64,000 nucleotides of DNA from Acidiferrobacteraceae bacterium (GTDB lineage Bacteria; Pseudomonadota; Gammaproteobacteria; Arenicellales; UBA868), in contig PBJL01000017.1 in the NCBI GenBank assembly GCA_002721105.1, positions 41,155 through 105,154 of the forward strand. Direction: 5' to 3'. Positions 28,864-38,965 of the stretch are shown here, in pieces. A program made the position numbers and the translations under genes. The notes under the pieces are model-generated. The model was not told the DNA's origin, ran no database searches, and saw nothing but the letters and a program-made list of their open reading frames with translations. Positions within the stretch are counted from its first letter, which is position 1. Every line of letters begins with the position of its first letter.

Positions 28864-29808
28864 TTGCGTGACGTTTATATTATCGGGTTGTCATTAGCCG
28901 CAGGAACCACATTGTTTTCTTGGGCGCTTCTAGGAATATTGTTAAAATATTATCGTGGCTTTTTCCCTCTTGATCATCCTAACAAACGGAGTATGCACGA
29001 GCAACCAATACCAAGGGGGGGTGGCATCGTAATAGCAGGCCTATTTATATTAGGATCTATTTTTTTTATACCTACATGGCCAGGTATAGACCGTTTTTTA
29101 TTAGCATTAGTAGTTGGCACATTAGTGATATGCACCTTGGGTTGGTTAGACGATCAAAAAAGTCTAAATAATTTGACTAAACTTACAGTGCAATTAATCA
29201 TTGGGGTGATTTGTGTAGCATTGATGCAACCAGAAACTAAAATCTACTTATTTACTGGAACAATGGTTAATTTAGCTAGTATTATTCTTATTCCATCCTT
29301 GGTTTTATGGATCACTTGGATAATAAATGTTTTTAATTTTATGGATGGCGTTGATGGATTGGTGGCCAGTCAGGCAATCATTAATGCTTTTGTCTTATCG
29401 ATCTGGTTTTTTTGTAGTGGGGATAATAATATCGCATTAGTGTGCCTTATTCTTGGCGGAGCAACCAGTGGAGTTATTTTTTTTAATTGGGCACCGGCTA
29501 AGATATTCTTAGGTGATTCAGGGAGTCTTAGTTTGGGATTTATCTTTGGAGTATTAGCAATTTACGGAGTAACCAAGTACAAAATGCCAGTCAGTGGATT
29601 CATTGTTTTGTATGGGGTATTTTTGGCAGACACGGGTATTACCCTTCTCCGTCGAATTCTTAAGCGGGAGCGTTGGTGGGAACCACATAACCAGCATTTT
29701 TATCAGCGTATAGTGCGCAATGGAGTTAGTCACAGCAAGATGTCAATCATTGTTGTAATAGCTAATAGCGGGCTCGCTGTGCTAGCGACATTGCAAGTGG
29801 TTTCGTAG
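28864..29808 (+). CDS. Undecaprenyl-phosphate sugar-1-phosphate transferase (WbpL/WecA family)
   Basis: A 314-residue polytopic protein of the MraY/WecA/WbpL family, which starts O-antigen synthesis by moving a sugar-1-phosphate (GlcNAc or a derivative) from UDP-sugar to undecaprenyl phosphate. HPNKRSMHEQPIPRGGG after the first helix, VFNFMDGVDGL (catalytic Asp), FLGDSGSLSLGF and the C-terminal EPHNQHFYQR loop are all family marks. Start TTG at 28864 is supported by GAGAGTAGG ending nine bases upstream; no in-frame ATG lies nearby. The following WbpM-like gene and the position of the pair at the end of the cluster mirror P. aeruginosa wbpL-wbpM, so wbpL function is favoured over wecA. Confidence 0.88.
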   Translation: MRDVYIIGLSLAAGTTLFSWALLGILLKYYRGFFPLDHPNKRSMHEQPIPRGGGIVIAGLFILGSIFFIPTWPGIDRFLLALVVGTLVICTLGWLDDQKSLNNLTKLTVQLIIGVICVALMQPETKIYLFTGTMVNLASIILIPSLVLWITWIINVFNFMDGVDGLVASQAIINAFVLSIWFFCSGDNNIALVCLILGGATSGVIFFNWAPAKIFLGDSGSLSLGFIFGVLAIYGVTKYKMPVSGFIVLYGVFLADTGITLLRRILKRERWWEPHNQHFYQRIVRNGVSHSKMSIIVVIANSGLAVLATLQVVS

Positions 29809-29814
29809 GGAAAC

Positions 29815-31728
29815 TTGACGGGTGAAAAAGTGAAGATTGGATATTTTTTTCGAAGACAGTTCAAGAACATTCGCCAGCAAACTAGATATTTATCGCGACG
29901 TTGGCCGGTATTCATACATGATGGTTTTATGGTAGCAATTAGTTGGTATTTATCATATTGGCTAAGATTTAATTTAGGTATCGTGCCCGACGTATTTTTG
30001 AAAGAGGCTGCAACTCTATTGCCGATAATTATTATAGTTCACCTCCTTACATCAATCGTCTTAGGAGTGCCGCGTGGAGCATGGCGATTTACATCACTAT
30101 ATGATTTGACAAAAGTCGTACAAGCGGTTGTGTTTGGTATAGCGATAACAGCTGCGCTGATATTTGCGTATGACAGAATGTGGGCCGTTCCGCGGGCCGT
30201 ATTTCTTATTCATACAATATTACTTATCGGTTTGCTGGTTGGACCAAGGATAGTGCTGCGAATTTGGAATGATCGTGGGCTCCGAAGTGAAGTCTCCGAA
30301 GAAACCGAGAAAGTACTGGTTGTTGGGGCGGGTGCAGCAGGAGAGATGCTTATCAGAGACCTTCTGCGAAGTACGCCTAGACGTTATGAACCAGTCGCAT
30401 TAGTTGATGATGATCCTATAAAGCAAGGATCGGAAATTCAGGGAATAAGGGTGATCGGTGGTAGCAATACAATTCCCTTGTTGGCAAAAAGAATAGGGTT
30501 TGGACGTATTCTTCTAGCTATGCCAAGTGCAACAGCTGACCAAATGAGAACAGTTGTTACTTGGTGTGAAAAAGCCCAAGTTCCGTTTAGAACATTGCCT
30601 AAAGTGCAGGATATAATTGATGGCACTGCAACAATACATGATCTCCGCGAAGTAGATTTAGATGATTTGCTTGGACGTAAAGCTGTCAGTCTAAACTGGG
30701 ATGTAATCAACACCGAACTAGAGAGCAAGCGCATAGTTATAACTGGCGCAGGAGGCTCTATAGGAAGTGAATTATGCCGGCAATTAGTGCGTTTGAAGCC
30801 AGCTCAAATTCTTCTTATTGATCAGAGTGAATTTAATCTTTATTCCATCGCACGAGAGCTCTCCATCCACGAAAAAAACCTAGATATCAGAGTGTTATTA
30901 GCAGACGTTTGTGATGAGACGGCAATTCAACATATTTTTACTTTGTATAGACCGGAAATTGTATTTCATGCTGCAGCCTATAAGCATGTACCTCTATTAC
31001 AACAACAGGTTCGCGAAGCAGTTAGAAATAATGTGATAGGAACGCAAATTGTAGCTGAAGCATCAGTGATTGCTAGATGCAAGACTTTTGTTCTAATTTC
31101 AACTGATAAGGCTGTAAATCCAACTAGCTTAATGGGAGCCAGTAAACGGATGGCTGAAGCAGTTTGCCAAGCATTTCATAAAACGTCAGACACTTGTTTT
31201 GTGACAGTCAGATTTGGTAACGTACTTGGATCAACTGGTAGTGTAGTGCCATTGTTCCGTAAACAGATAGAAAGTGGCGGGCCTGTCACTGTCACACATC
31301 CGGATATGACTAGATATTTTATGACAATGTCAGAAGCCTGCCAGCTAATTCTCCAGGCAAGTGTAGCCGGAAATGGCCAGGCGATCTATCTTTTGGATAT
31401 GGGAGAGCCCATTAAAATATCAGATTTAGCAGAGCAAATGATTCGTTTGGCCGGATTGCGTTTAGAGAAAGATATACAAATTGAGTTCACTGGTCTTAGG
31501 CCAGGCGAAAAATTAGAAGAGCAACTATTTCATGATTTAGAATCGTTATCACCCACTGAGTTCGATAAATTATTGCTTGTAGAAAATAGGGAAGTAGATC
31601 ACCAAAATCTTATAAGGATATGCAATCAATTAAACCTTGCATGTAATGAATATGACGAAGGAGCTATCCAAAGAATTTTAAAAGATATAGTCCCTGAGTA
31701 TGCAACTGAAATAACTGGAGATTTCTAA
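29815..31728 (+). CDS. wbpM: UDP-sugar 4,6-dehydratase, membrane-bound (WbpM/CapD family)
   Basis: A 637-residue protein with four N-terminal membrane helices, a CoA-binding-like Rossmann region (about 165-270, VLVVGAGAAGEML) and a second Rossmann dehydratase domain (about 300-590, VITGAGGSIGSELCRQL). The catalytic region reads STDKAVNPTSLMGASKRMAE, with Met where classic short-chain enzymes have Tyr; this S-M-K triad is characteristic of WbpM. The reaction is UDP-GlcNAc to the 4-keto-6-deoxy sugar, leading to QuiNAc, FucNAc or bacillosamine types. Start TTG 29815 is six bases after the previous stop; GTG 29830, with GGTGA just ahead, is an alternative. Confidence 0.9.
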   Translation: MTGEKVKIGYFFRRQFKNIRQQTRYLSRRWPVFIHDGFMVAISWYLSYWLRFNLGIVPDVFLKEAATLLPIIIIVHLLTSIVLGVPRGAWRFTSLYDLTKVVQAVVFGIAITAALIFAYDRMWAVPRAVFLIHTILLIGLLVGPRIVLRIWNDRGLRSEVSEETEKVLVVGAGAAGEMLIRDLLRSTPRRYEPVALVDDDPIKQGSEIQGIRVIGGSNTIPLLAKRIGFGRILLAMPSATADQMRTVVTWCEKAQVPFRTLPKVQDIIDGTATIHDLREVDLDDLLGRKAVSLNWDVINTELESKRIVITGAGGSIGSELCRQLVRLKPAQILLIDQSEFNLYSIARELSIHEKNLDIRVLLADVCDETAIQHIFTLYRPEIVFHAAAYKHVPLLQQQVREAVRNNVIGTQIVAEASVIARCKTFVLISTDKAVNPTSLMGASKRMAEAVCQAFHKTSDTCFVTVRFGNVLGSTGSVVPLFRKQIESGGPVTVTHPDMTRYFMTMSEACQLILQASVAGNGQAIYLLDMGEPIKISDLAEQMIRLAGLRLEKDIQIEFTGLRPGEKLEEQLFHDLESLSPTEFDKLLLVENREVDHQNLIRICNQLNLACNEYDEGAIQRILKDIVPEYATEITGDF

Positions 31729-31818
31729 GTATATTGTTGTGTTGGAATCTCTTGATTTTCGAAATCTAGTACTTTGATAAGGGTTCTAGCTTAGCGAACT
31801 CAGTACAATAATCGTTGT

Positions 31819-32427
31819 TTAGTCGTCTAGAGTTACTGGACTGACAGTCACAATAGCACCAAATTTAGGATGATCTATGAAGTGTACTTCTTTAAATTTT
31901 ATCCGCCTACGTTGGTTAATGAAATAGTATGGTTTTAGAATCGCCGGGTTTACATCATTGTCATATTTAGGTTGGTATCGTAGCAGAAGATCAAGGTAGA
32001 GTAGGTCTGTCGCAAAGAGAAGAATTACACCATTTAGCATGCTTGGTTGGTTCATTCTCGGTAAATCAATCAGCACATAAGGCGCTTTTGTTCGTTTTAC
32101 AGATGTTTGTGACCATTGGCCATGAAAAAGTATTTCATAGTTATCACTGTCGCGTAATATCTTTGCAACCTCAGATAATTTACTATCGGTAGCTGGCTCA
32201 AGCTCGATGACTCGCTTTTTATTTATTAAATCATTTAACTGTAATTGAAAATCAATGTAATGTGGATTTAGCCAGTGTAGATTTTCGTCATCAGCCTGTT
32301 TTTTCAACTGACTAAATATGATGATTTCAGCGTCATAGAAGTCAGCGGAAAGTACCGGCGAGGATGTAATAAAGAGAAAACAAGCGATACTAAATGTGAA
32401 GAGTATAATCTTGAATGATTTTAGCAT
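31819..32427 (-). CDS. csiV: CsiV-family peptidoglycan-associated periplasmic protein
   Basis: A 202-residue exported protein from ATG 32427 (MLKSFKIILF then a hydrophobic stretch and cleavage near SSPVLSA-DFYD). The open frame continues up to 32496, but the extra 23 residues would put charged and aromatic residues ahead of the signal peptide. The YDAEIIIFSQ opening after the signal and the C-terminal RRRIKFKEVHFIDHPKFGAIVTVSPV match CsiV (PF10972), which in Vibrio cholerae binds peptidoglycan and acts with LpoA on PBP1a. The gene typically sits next to mfd, as here. Identification rests on motif memory and context. Confidence 0.75.
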   Translation of the reverse strand: MLKSFKIILFTFSIACFLFITSSPVLSADFYDAEIIIFSQLKKQADDENLHWLNPHYIDFQLQLNDLINKKRVIELEPATDSKLSEVAKILRDSDNYEILFHGQWSQTSVKRTKAPYVLIDLPRMNQPSMLNGVILLFATDLLYLDLLLRYQPKYDNDVNPAILKPYYFINQRRRIKFKEVHFIDHPKFGAIVTVSPVTLDD

Positions 32428-32492
32428 CGAAAAGTGTCTGCCGCAGTAATGATAAAGTCGCGTTCCGACATAATTTAGGTTGGTAATTTGTT

Positions 32493-35400
32493 TCATATTA
32501 TAGCTAGATCGTTTATAAGCTGTTCTGCAAAATTAAGACGTGCATCTGACTCTAATAAAGTTTTTCGTATGTGAAGGGTTTCGCTGTTTATCATTTGAAA
32601 AACCCCTGATTCTTTACTAATAATATGTAACAAGTTAGTAGGTTCAATCTGAGGTGAAGACACAAAATTAATTGATCCACCTTTTTTGTCTAAAAGAAAA
32701 CGTTTTATACCTATATCTTGGCATTTTAGCTGTATAGTCCGAATACTAAAAAGTGATCGAGCAGCATCAGGTAATGGTCCGAATCGATCAATAGCTTCCA
32801 ATCTTAGCTCATATAATTCATCAGAATCTTTAGCCCCGGCAATTCGCTTATAGAAAATCAATCTCTGATGGACATCAGGGAGATAAAAATCTGGGAATAA
32901 AGCTGGTACGTTAAGTTTTAAATCAGGTGGAGTCCGCGTCTCTGTATTAAATTCAAGTTTTCTTTGAAAATGTTTTGGGGAGTCAGTAATATCTACGATG
33001 GTTCTTTTAAGGTATTCGGTATAAAGAGAGAAACCAATTTCATCTATAGCACCACTTTGTGATTCTCCTAGCAGTTCGCCAGCACCCCGTATTTCTAGAT
33101 CATGTGACGCAAGCATAAATCCAGAACCGAGCTCCTCTAGACCCATAATGGCATCAAGACGTTTTTTAGATGCATCAGAAAGCGTTTCATCGTTAGGAAT
33201 GATTAAGTACGCATAGGCTTGTTGGTGTGAGCGTCCGACTCGCCCTCTCAATTGGTAAAGTTGTGCAAGTCCATATCTATGAGCCTTCGTGATAATAATA
33301 GTATTTGCATTAGGAAAATCAATACCACTTTCTATAATAGTCGTGCAAACCAGAATACTGAACCGTTGGTGATGAAAGTCGTCCATAACCCGTTCTAATT
33401 GGTATCTATGCATTTGTCCATGACCGATACGGATAGACACCTCAGGCATTAAGTCAGCTAAATCTTTTGCCACTTTATCAATCGATCGAACTTCATTATG
33501 AAGAAAAAATATCTGACCTCCTCTGTGAATTTCACGCAAACATGCTTCACGAATCATATGATCACTCCATTGAGAAATAAAGGTCTTAATTGCATGTCTA
33601 TCAAGCGGAGGCGTTGTTATCAAAGAAATCGAGCGCAGTCCCGACAAGCTAATATTTAGTGTTCGCGGTATTGGTGTTGCTGTTAGACTGAGGGTGTCGA
33701 CGGCTCCACGAAAAATCTTTAATTTTTCTTTTTGGCGGACACCAAAACGATGTTCTTCATCAATTATTATCAGTCCAAGTTCACGAAATCTGATATCCGA
33801 TTGCAGAAGTCTATGCGTTCCAATAACGATATCTGGCTGTCCATTAGGCAAAGAAGTTATTACCTTTTCTAGTTCGGATGTACTTCGAAATCGTGAGAGT
33901 AGTTCTATTTGTATTGGTTCGGATGAAAACCGATCGACAAAAGTTTCAAAGTGTTGCTGTGCCAAGATTGTTGTGGGCACTAAAATTGCGACTTGCTTAT
34001 TGTTATGAACGGCAATAAACGCAGCACGGAGCGCGATCTCGGTTTTTCCGAATCCAACATCCCCACATACAAGCCTATCCATGAACATATCTGAAGATAG
34101 GTCCTCAATTATGTCCTGAATAACTTTTATTTGGTCAGGTGTTTCTTTATAGGGAAAATTTTCCACAAAGTTTTTGTATTCAACTTTTGGTGTCTCAAAT
34201 TTATAACCTCGTCCAACTTCACGTAAGGCGTTAGCTTCAAGCAGTTCAACCGCCACATCACGGATCTTTTTTTGTGCGCGTTTTTTTGATTTATCCCAAA
34301 TATCGCTACCTAACTTATGCAAAGGAGCTGTTTCCGGATCCCCTCCGATATATCGTGTTATAAGTTCTAATGATAATATTGGCACATACAGTCGATCAGA
34401 ATTCTGATACTCTAATACTAGGAATTCAGAGTCATCATTTGCGATATTTAATACTTGTAATCCCCTATAACGACCTACTCCTTGCTCCTCATGAACGACT
34501 GGGTCTCCAATGTTGAGGTCAGAAAGAGATCGAATAACAGATTCTGGATCGGTGGAACGCTTTCTATCAGATTTAGCCCGCTTTAATGCTTTCCTAGAGA
34601 GTTGACTTTCGGTGATGATTTCTACTTGATCTTCAGGTAGGACAAGACCGCGCTCTAATTGACTGGTAGTTAGGCCTACACGTACTTGATCATCGTTAAT
34701 CCAATGGTGCCAATCATCATAAATTCGGGCAAAAATCTGATTTTGCGTTAACAGTTCATCAATTGCTTGCAGTCGACCGCGACTATTACTTGTTATCAGT
34801 GTTCGACCTTTAGACTTAAGAAGGTAGTTAACAAGTTGTGAGTAAGGATGATCAGAACTAGCTTTATTTAAAAATTCTGGTGGAAATACGCTAGCAAAAT
34901 AATTATTTCCCTTTGCTGAAATTTCGCGGCTAGCAACGATATTTCTGTATCCACTTAATTTTTTAGTTATTACATTTGGCTTGATATACAATTCGCTAGG
35001 TGGAAGGGGGCGCCTTTCAGGGTTTGATTGTGCGATTTGAAAACGATCGACTATGTTTGCCCATAGGCTATCAGCTTGAGGATTTGTATCGGAGTCAAAT
35101 ACCCATATTGCATCGGGTGAGACGTAATCAAATATTGTTGCCGTTTCATCAAAAAATAGCGGGAAAAAAGATTGTAAACCAGTGGGTAAGTTTCCTTTAC
35201 TAACTTCTCGATAGATTTGATGATTCTGTGGATCACCTTCGAATTTTGTACGAAAATTTTTCCGAAATTTGCTTATGGCTTGTTTGTCGGTTGGAAATTC
35301 GTGAGCCGGAAGGATATCAATATAATTTAGAGCTTCACTCGAACGTTGGCTATCCGTATCAAATCGAGAAATAGATTCAATAATGGGACCAAATAGATCG

Positions 35401-35957
35401 AGCCTGAATGGATGATTAAAGCCTATAGCAAAAATATCAAAGACTCCTCCACGAATTGCGTATTCACCAGGTTCCATAACTTTCGATACTGAGCGATACC
35501 CTGAGTGTTGTAATTGTTCTCTGAAGTTATCTAGATCCAGCGCTTCACCCTTTTTCAAGAGAAAAGTTTGGTTGACAATATGCTCAGGTGGCGGTAAACG
35601 TTGCATTAGTGTTTCAATAGTGACACCTAGAAATCCATGCTTAATAGTAGGGAGGGTACTTAAAGTTCGGAGGCGTTCTGAGGTAATATCAAGATGCGGG
35701 GAAAAGAGATCGTAAGGTAAACAGTCCCAATCGGGTAAAATAATTGATGGTGTGACAGTGTCATTGCTAAGATAGAATTGAACTTCGTCCCGCAATAGTC
35801 GAAGCACACGGTTGTCTTCGGCAACCAAAATTAGAAATGAGGCAGTACTATTTAGAATATTTGAAAGAGCGAGCGCAAGTGTTGAGCCATGCAAACCCGA
35901 CCATTGGGCTAATGGCGCGCCAAGCTCTGGGATAGGTGGTGAAAAGGGACTGGCCAA
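32493..35957 (-). CDS. mfd: Transcription-repair coupling factor
   Basis: A 1154-residue ATP-dependent translocase (E. coli 1148) that removes stalled RNA polymerase and recruits UvrA to lesions. UvrB-like N-terminal domains come first, then the RNA polymerase-interacting domain (DLNIGDPVVHEEQGVGRYRGL near residue 490), then a superfamily 2 motor with GDVGFGKTE near 635, IIDEEHRFG near 732, SLTATPIPRTL and QLRGRVGRS, and the C-terminal TRCF domain. Start is TTG at 35957; no ribosome site stands out. It runs opposite to ispD and precedes csiV. Confidence 0.97.
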   Translation of the reverse strand: MASPFSPPIPELGAPLAQWSGLHGSTLALALSNILNSTASFLILVAEDNRVLRLLRDEVQFYLSNDTVTPSIILPDWDCLPYDLFSPHLDITSERLRTLSTLPTIKHGFLGVTIETLMQRLPPPEHIVNQTFLLKKGEALDLDNFREQLQHSGYRSVSKVMEPGEYAIRGGVFDIFAIGFNHPFRLDLFGPIIESISRFDTDSQRSSEALNYIDILPAHEFPTDKQAISKFRKNFRTKFEGDPQNHQIYREVSKGNLPTGLQSFFPLFFDETATIFDYVSPDAIWVFDSDTNPQADSLWANIVDRFQIAQSNPERRPLPPSELYIKPNVITKKLSGYRNIVASREISAKGNNYFASVFPPEFLNKASSDHPYSQLVNYLLKSKGRTLITSNSRGRLQAIDELLTQNQIFARIYDDWHHWINDDQVRVGLTTSQLERGLVLPEDQVEIITESQLSRKALKRAKSDRKRSTDPESVIRSLSDLNIGDPVVHEEQGVGRYRGLQVLNIANDDSEFLVLEYQNSDRLYVPILSLELITRYIGGDPETAPLHKLGSDIWDKSKKRAQKKIRDVAVELLEANALREVGRGYKFETPKVEYKNFVENFPYKETPDQIKVIQDIIEDLSSDMFMDRLVCGDVGFGKTEIALRAAFIAVHNNKQVAILVPTTILAQQHFETFVDRFSSEPIQIELLSRFRSTSELEKVITSLPNGQPDIVIGTHRLLQSDIRFRELGLIIIDEEHRFGVRQKEKLKIFRGAVDTLSLTATPIPRTLNISLSGLRSISLITTPPLDRHAIKTFISQWSDHMIREACLREIHRGGQIFFLHNEVRSIDKVAKDLADLMPEVSIRIGHGQMHRYQLERVMDDFHHQRFSILVCTTIIESGIDFPNANTIIITKAHRYGLAQLYQLRGRVGRSHQQAYAYLIIPNDETLSDASKKRLDAIMGLEELGSGFMLASHDLEIRGAGELLGESQSGAIDEIGFSLYTEYLKRTIVDITDSPKHFQRKLEFNTETRTPPDLKLNVPALFPDFYLPDVHQRLIFYKRIAGAKDSDELYELRLEAIDRFGPLPDAARSLFSIRTIQLKCQDIGIKRFLLDKKGGSINFVSSPQIEPTNLLHIISKESGVFQMINSETLHIRKTLLESDARLNFAEQLINDLAII

Positions 35958-36090
35958 CTGTTTTTCTGAAATGGTATTAATGAAGTATCAGGATAGTATT
36001 TTAACCCACCAATAGCCATATTGAGCTTAGTTTGGTGATTAGATGTGTCATTAGCCTTTAATGGGACACATCAAGCAGGAAAATTTACGT

Positions 36091-36804
36091 ATGAAAGAAC
36101 TTAAGTGTTGGGGATTAGTCCCAGCTAGCGGGATAGGTTATAGATTGGGATCTGCGATCCCAAAACAATATATTAATCTCCTTGGTAAGCCTTTAATCTG
36201 TCATACCTTAGATACGCTTATTAATTGCAAGTATTTATCAGGGATTATTGTAGGCATTTCGAAACAAGATCGTTATTGGAAAAAAATAGTTGAAAACAAG
36301 GTTAAAGTTTTAAGTACATATTATGGCGGAAGTAGTAGAGCCGAAACAGTACAAAGGGGCCTACAATTCATGGAAACTTACGTTCGCGATGAGGATCATG
36401 TTCTCATTCATGATGCCGTTCGGCCTTGTGTACGATTATCGGATATTGAAAAGTTAATTATGGCGTCCCGGGAAGGGGATGCTGGCGCCATATTGGCGGT
36501 TAAGGCAGTTGATACCATCAAAAAAGGAGGAGAAGCGGGATTGAGATCGTTTGTTAGAGAAACTATTCCTCGAAAAAATCTTTGGCACGCTCAAACTCCA
36601 CAGGTTTTTCCATATAAAATTTTGCGAGATGCGTTTGAGATCGCTGATATAAAAAATATTTCAGATGAAAGTTCAGTCATGGAAGAAGCGGGACATAAAC
36701 CACATTTAGTGGCAGGACACAGTGATAATATAAAGGTGACAACTGCTGTTGATTTAGATTTAGCAAAAGTTATCTTGAGTGAACGCTATGGAGAAGATCT
36801 ATGA
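36091..36804 (+). CDS. ispD: 2-C-methyl-D-erythritol 4-phosphate cytidylyltransferase
   Basis: Third enzyme of the MEP isoprenoid pathway, joining CMP to MEP. From ATG 36091 the protein has 238 residues; AGGA ends ten bases upstream, and the longer frame from 36061 adds a non-family leader. It shows VPASGIGYRLGSAIPKQY (usual form AAGxGxRMxxxxPKQY), GGSSRAETVQRGL, LIHDAVRPCV and WHAQTPQVFP. Ser replaces the second Ala of the nucleotide loop, a conservative change. ispF overlaps by four bases (ATGA). Confidence 0.95.
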   Translation: MKELKCWGLVPASGIGYRLGSAIPKQYINLLGKPLICHTLDTLINCKYLSGIIVGISKQDRYWKKIVENKVKVLSTYYGGSSRAETVQRGLQFMETYVRDEDHVLIHDAVRPCVRLSDIEKLIMASREGDAGAILAVKAVDTIKKGGEAGLRSFVRETIPRKNLWHAQTPQVFPYKILRDAFEIADIKNISDESSVMEEAGHKPHLVAGHSDNIKVTTAVDLDLAKVILSERYGEDL

Positions 36805-37274
36805 GAATAGGGAATGGATTTGATATACATAGACTTGAATCTGGCAGCCCCTTAACAATTGGAGGGGCTCAGATTTCATGGACGCATAGACTGTCTGGTC
36901 ATTCCGACGCTGATGTTTTAATTCATGCAGTCTGCGACGCGCTTCTCGGTGCGGTCGGTTATGGTGATTTAGGAACTTTGTTTCCAGAAACTCAAAATAT
37001 AAACCGAGATCGTGATAGTCGTGAATTTCTACGTGTTGTGGGCGCCAAATTAACGGAGCTCAATGCAGAAATACAAAATATCGACTGCATTATAGTGGCT
37101 CAAAGACCTAAGCTCTCAGACTACTTTCCTGAAATGATATCCAATATTGCTTTGGATCTGATGATCTCCAATAGTAAAGTCCACGTAAAGGCAAAAACAG
37201 CAGATCATTTAGGCGTGATTGGCCGAGAGGAAGGTATCGCAGCTTTTGTAGTAGCGTTAGTTGAGGATAATTAA
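36801..37274 (+). CDS. ispF: 2-C-methyl-D-erythritol 2,4-cyclodiphosphate synthase
   Basis: A 157-residue trimeric zinc enzyme of the MEP pathway. The metal ligands are Asp8 and His10 (FDIHRL) and His42-region (GHSDADVLIHA); GDLGTLFP, DSREFL and the C-terminal TADHLGVIGREEGI are all family motifs. The start overlaps the ispD stop, the normal ispDF arrangement. Its stop overlaps the convergent Smr-domain gene by four bases, so the two genes share their ends and there is no room for a separate terminator. Confidence 0.96.
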   Translation: MRIGNGFDIHRLESGSPLTIGGAQISWTHRLSGHSDADVLIHAVCDALLGAVGYGDLGTLFPETQNINRDRDSREFLRVVGAKLTELNAEIQNIDCIIVAQRPKLSDYFPEMISNIALDLMISNSKVHVKAKTADHLGVIGREEGIAAFVVALVEDN

Positions 37275-37819
37275 CAACTTAGTAAAACATAAAGAGCTCC
37301 GGTTCCTCCGTCGCTAGGTATCGTAATGCAGTATGCTAAAACCCGAGGCTCGTGTCGCAGTTGAGAGAGCGTAGCCTCACGCACTACGGAATAGTTGCTT
37401 GGAGAACTCCTGCCTTTACCAGTTACCACGCGCACGCAACCAGACTCGGTTACTGTGGCTTTGCTTAGAAAATGATGTAGACGATGGATTGCTTCGTGTT
37501 TTGTATAACCATGTAAATCTATTTCATCGCAGATTGTTAAACGACCTCTTTTTAGATTCTTTAACGTCTGTTTTCTAACACCCGATCTATAAAATAAATC
37601 TCCTTCGTCTCGGAGTACTCCTGCATCTTTGGTGGACAAGGTTGACGAGTGTTTATTCGTAGATGGGTGCTCCTGAGTATGATCGTCATAGAAATTTAAA
37701 TCTCTTTTGTTCAAAGACGTACTATCTTCAACAGGCCAACTTTCATCAATTGCCCGTCGAAATAGTTCGCTATCTTCCGCACTGATAATTTTTCCTGTAG
37801 AATTTTTGCGCGATGTCAT
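37271..37819 (-). CDS. Smr (MutS2 C-terminal-like) domain protein
   Basis: A 182-residue protein with a low-complexity, charged N-terminal half and a C-terminal Smr domain (about 98-180): EIDLHGYTKHEAIHRLHHFL and CVRVVTGKG followed by SDGGTGALYVLL. The DLHG and TGKG motifs are the nuclease-associated signature of Smr domains. The layout resembles the SmrA/SmrB (YdaL/YfcN) proteins of gammaproteobacteria, which are endonucleases; SmrB cleaves mRNA at collided ribosomes. Which of the two it corresponds to is not clear. It begins six bases after trxB and likely shares its transcript. Confidence 0.85.
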   Translation of the reverse strand: MTSRKNSTGKIISAEDSELFRRAIDESWPVEDSTSLNKRDLNFYDDHTQEHPSTNKHSSTLSTKDAGVLRDEGDLFYRSGVRKQTLKNLKRGRLTICDEIDLHGYTKHEAIHRLHHFLSKATVTESGCVRVVTGKGRSSPSNYSVVREATLSQLRHEPRVLAYCITIPSDGGTGALYVLLSC

Positions 37820-37825
37820 TCTATT

Positions 37826-38776
<951 letters not shown>

Positions 38777-38916
38777 TTATTTATCTGATGTGGAAGAAAA
38801 TTTAAGCAAATTAGCCTTTAAACTGTGTTTGTGACATAGAAAAGCTGTATGTTAAGCGGTTTTTAGCCCGACTTAAAACTTTTTTCTAAAACGGTGAGTA
38901 AAAACCAATGGTCGGA

Positions 38917-38922
38917 TATAAT
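38917..38922 (+). promoter_or_regulatory. Probable -10 element of the ftsK promoter
   Basis: A perfect TATAAT lies at 38917-38922, 43 bases before the ftsK start. The matching -35 region at 17 bases spacing (GTGAGT, 38894-38899) agrees in only three of six positions. The 189-base region between divergent trxB and ftsK must hold promoters for both; none as good was found for trxB. Confidence 0.4.
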
Positions 38923-38965
38923 TAGGGAAGCAAATAGGACAGATTTTCTCGACTAAAGACTTCCT

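Noticed and set aside
28703..28897. 64-residue open frame between the GT2 and WbpL-like genes
   Set aside because: Overlaps both neighbours and contains the promoter element and ribosome site of the WbpL-like gene; no protein-like features.
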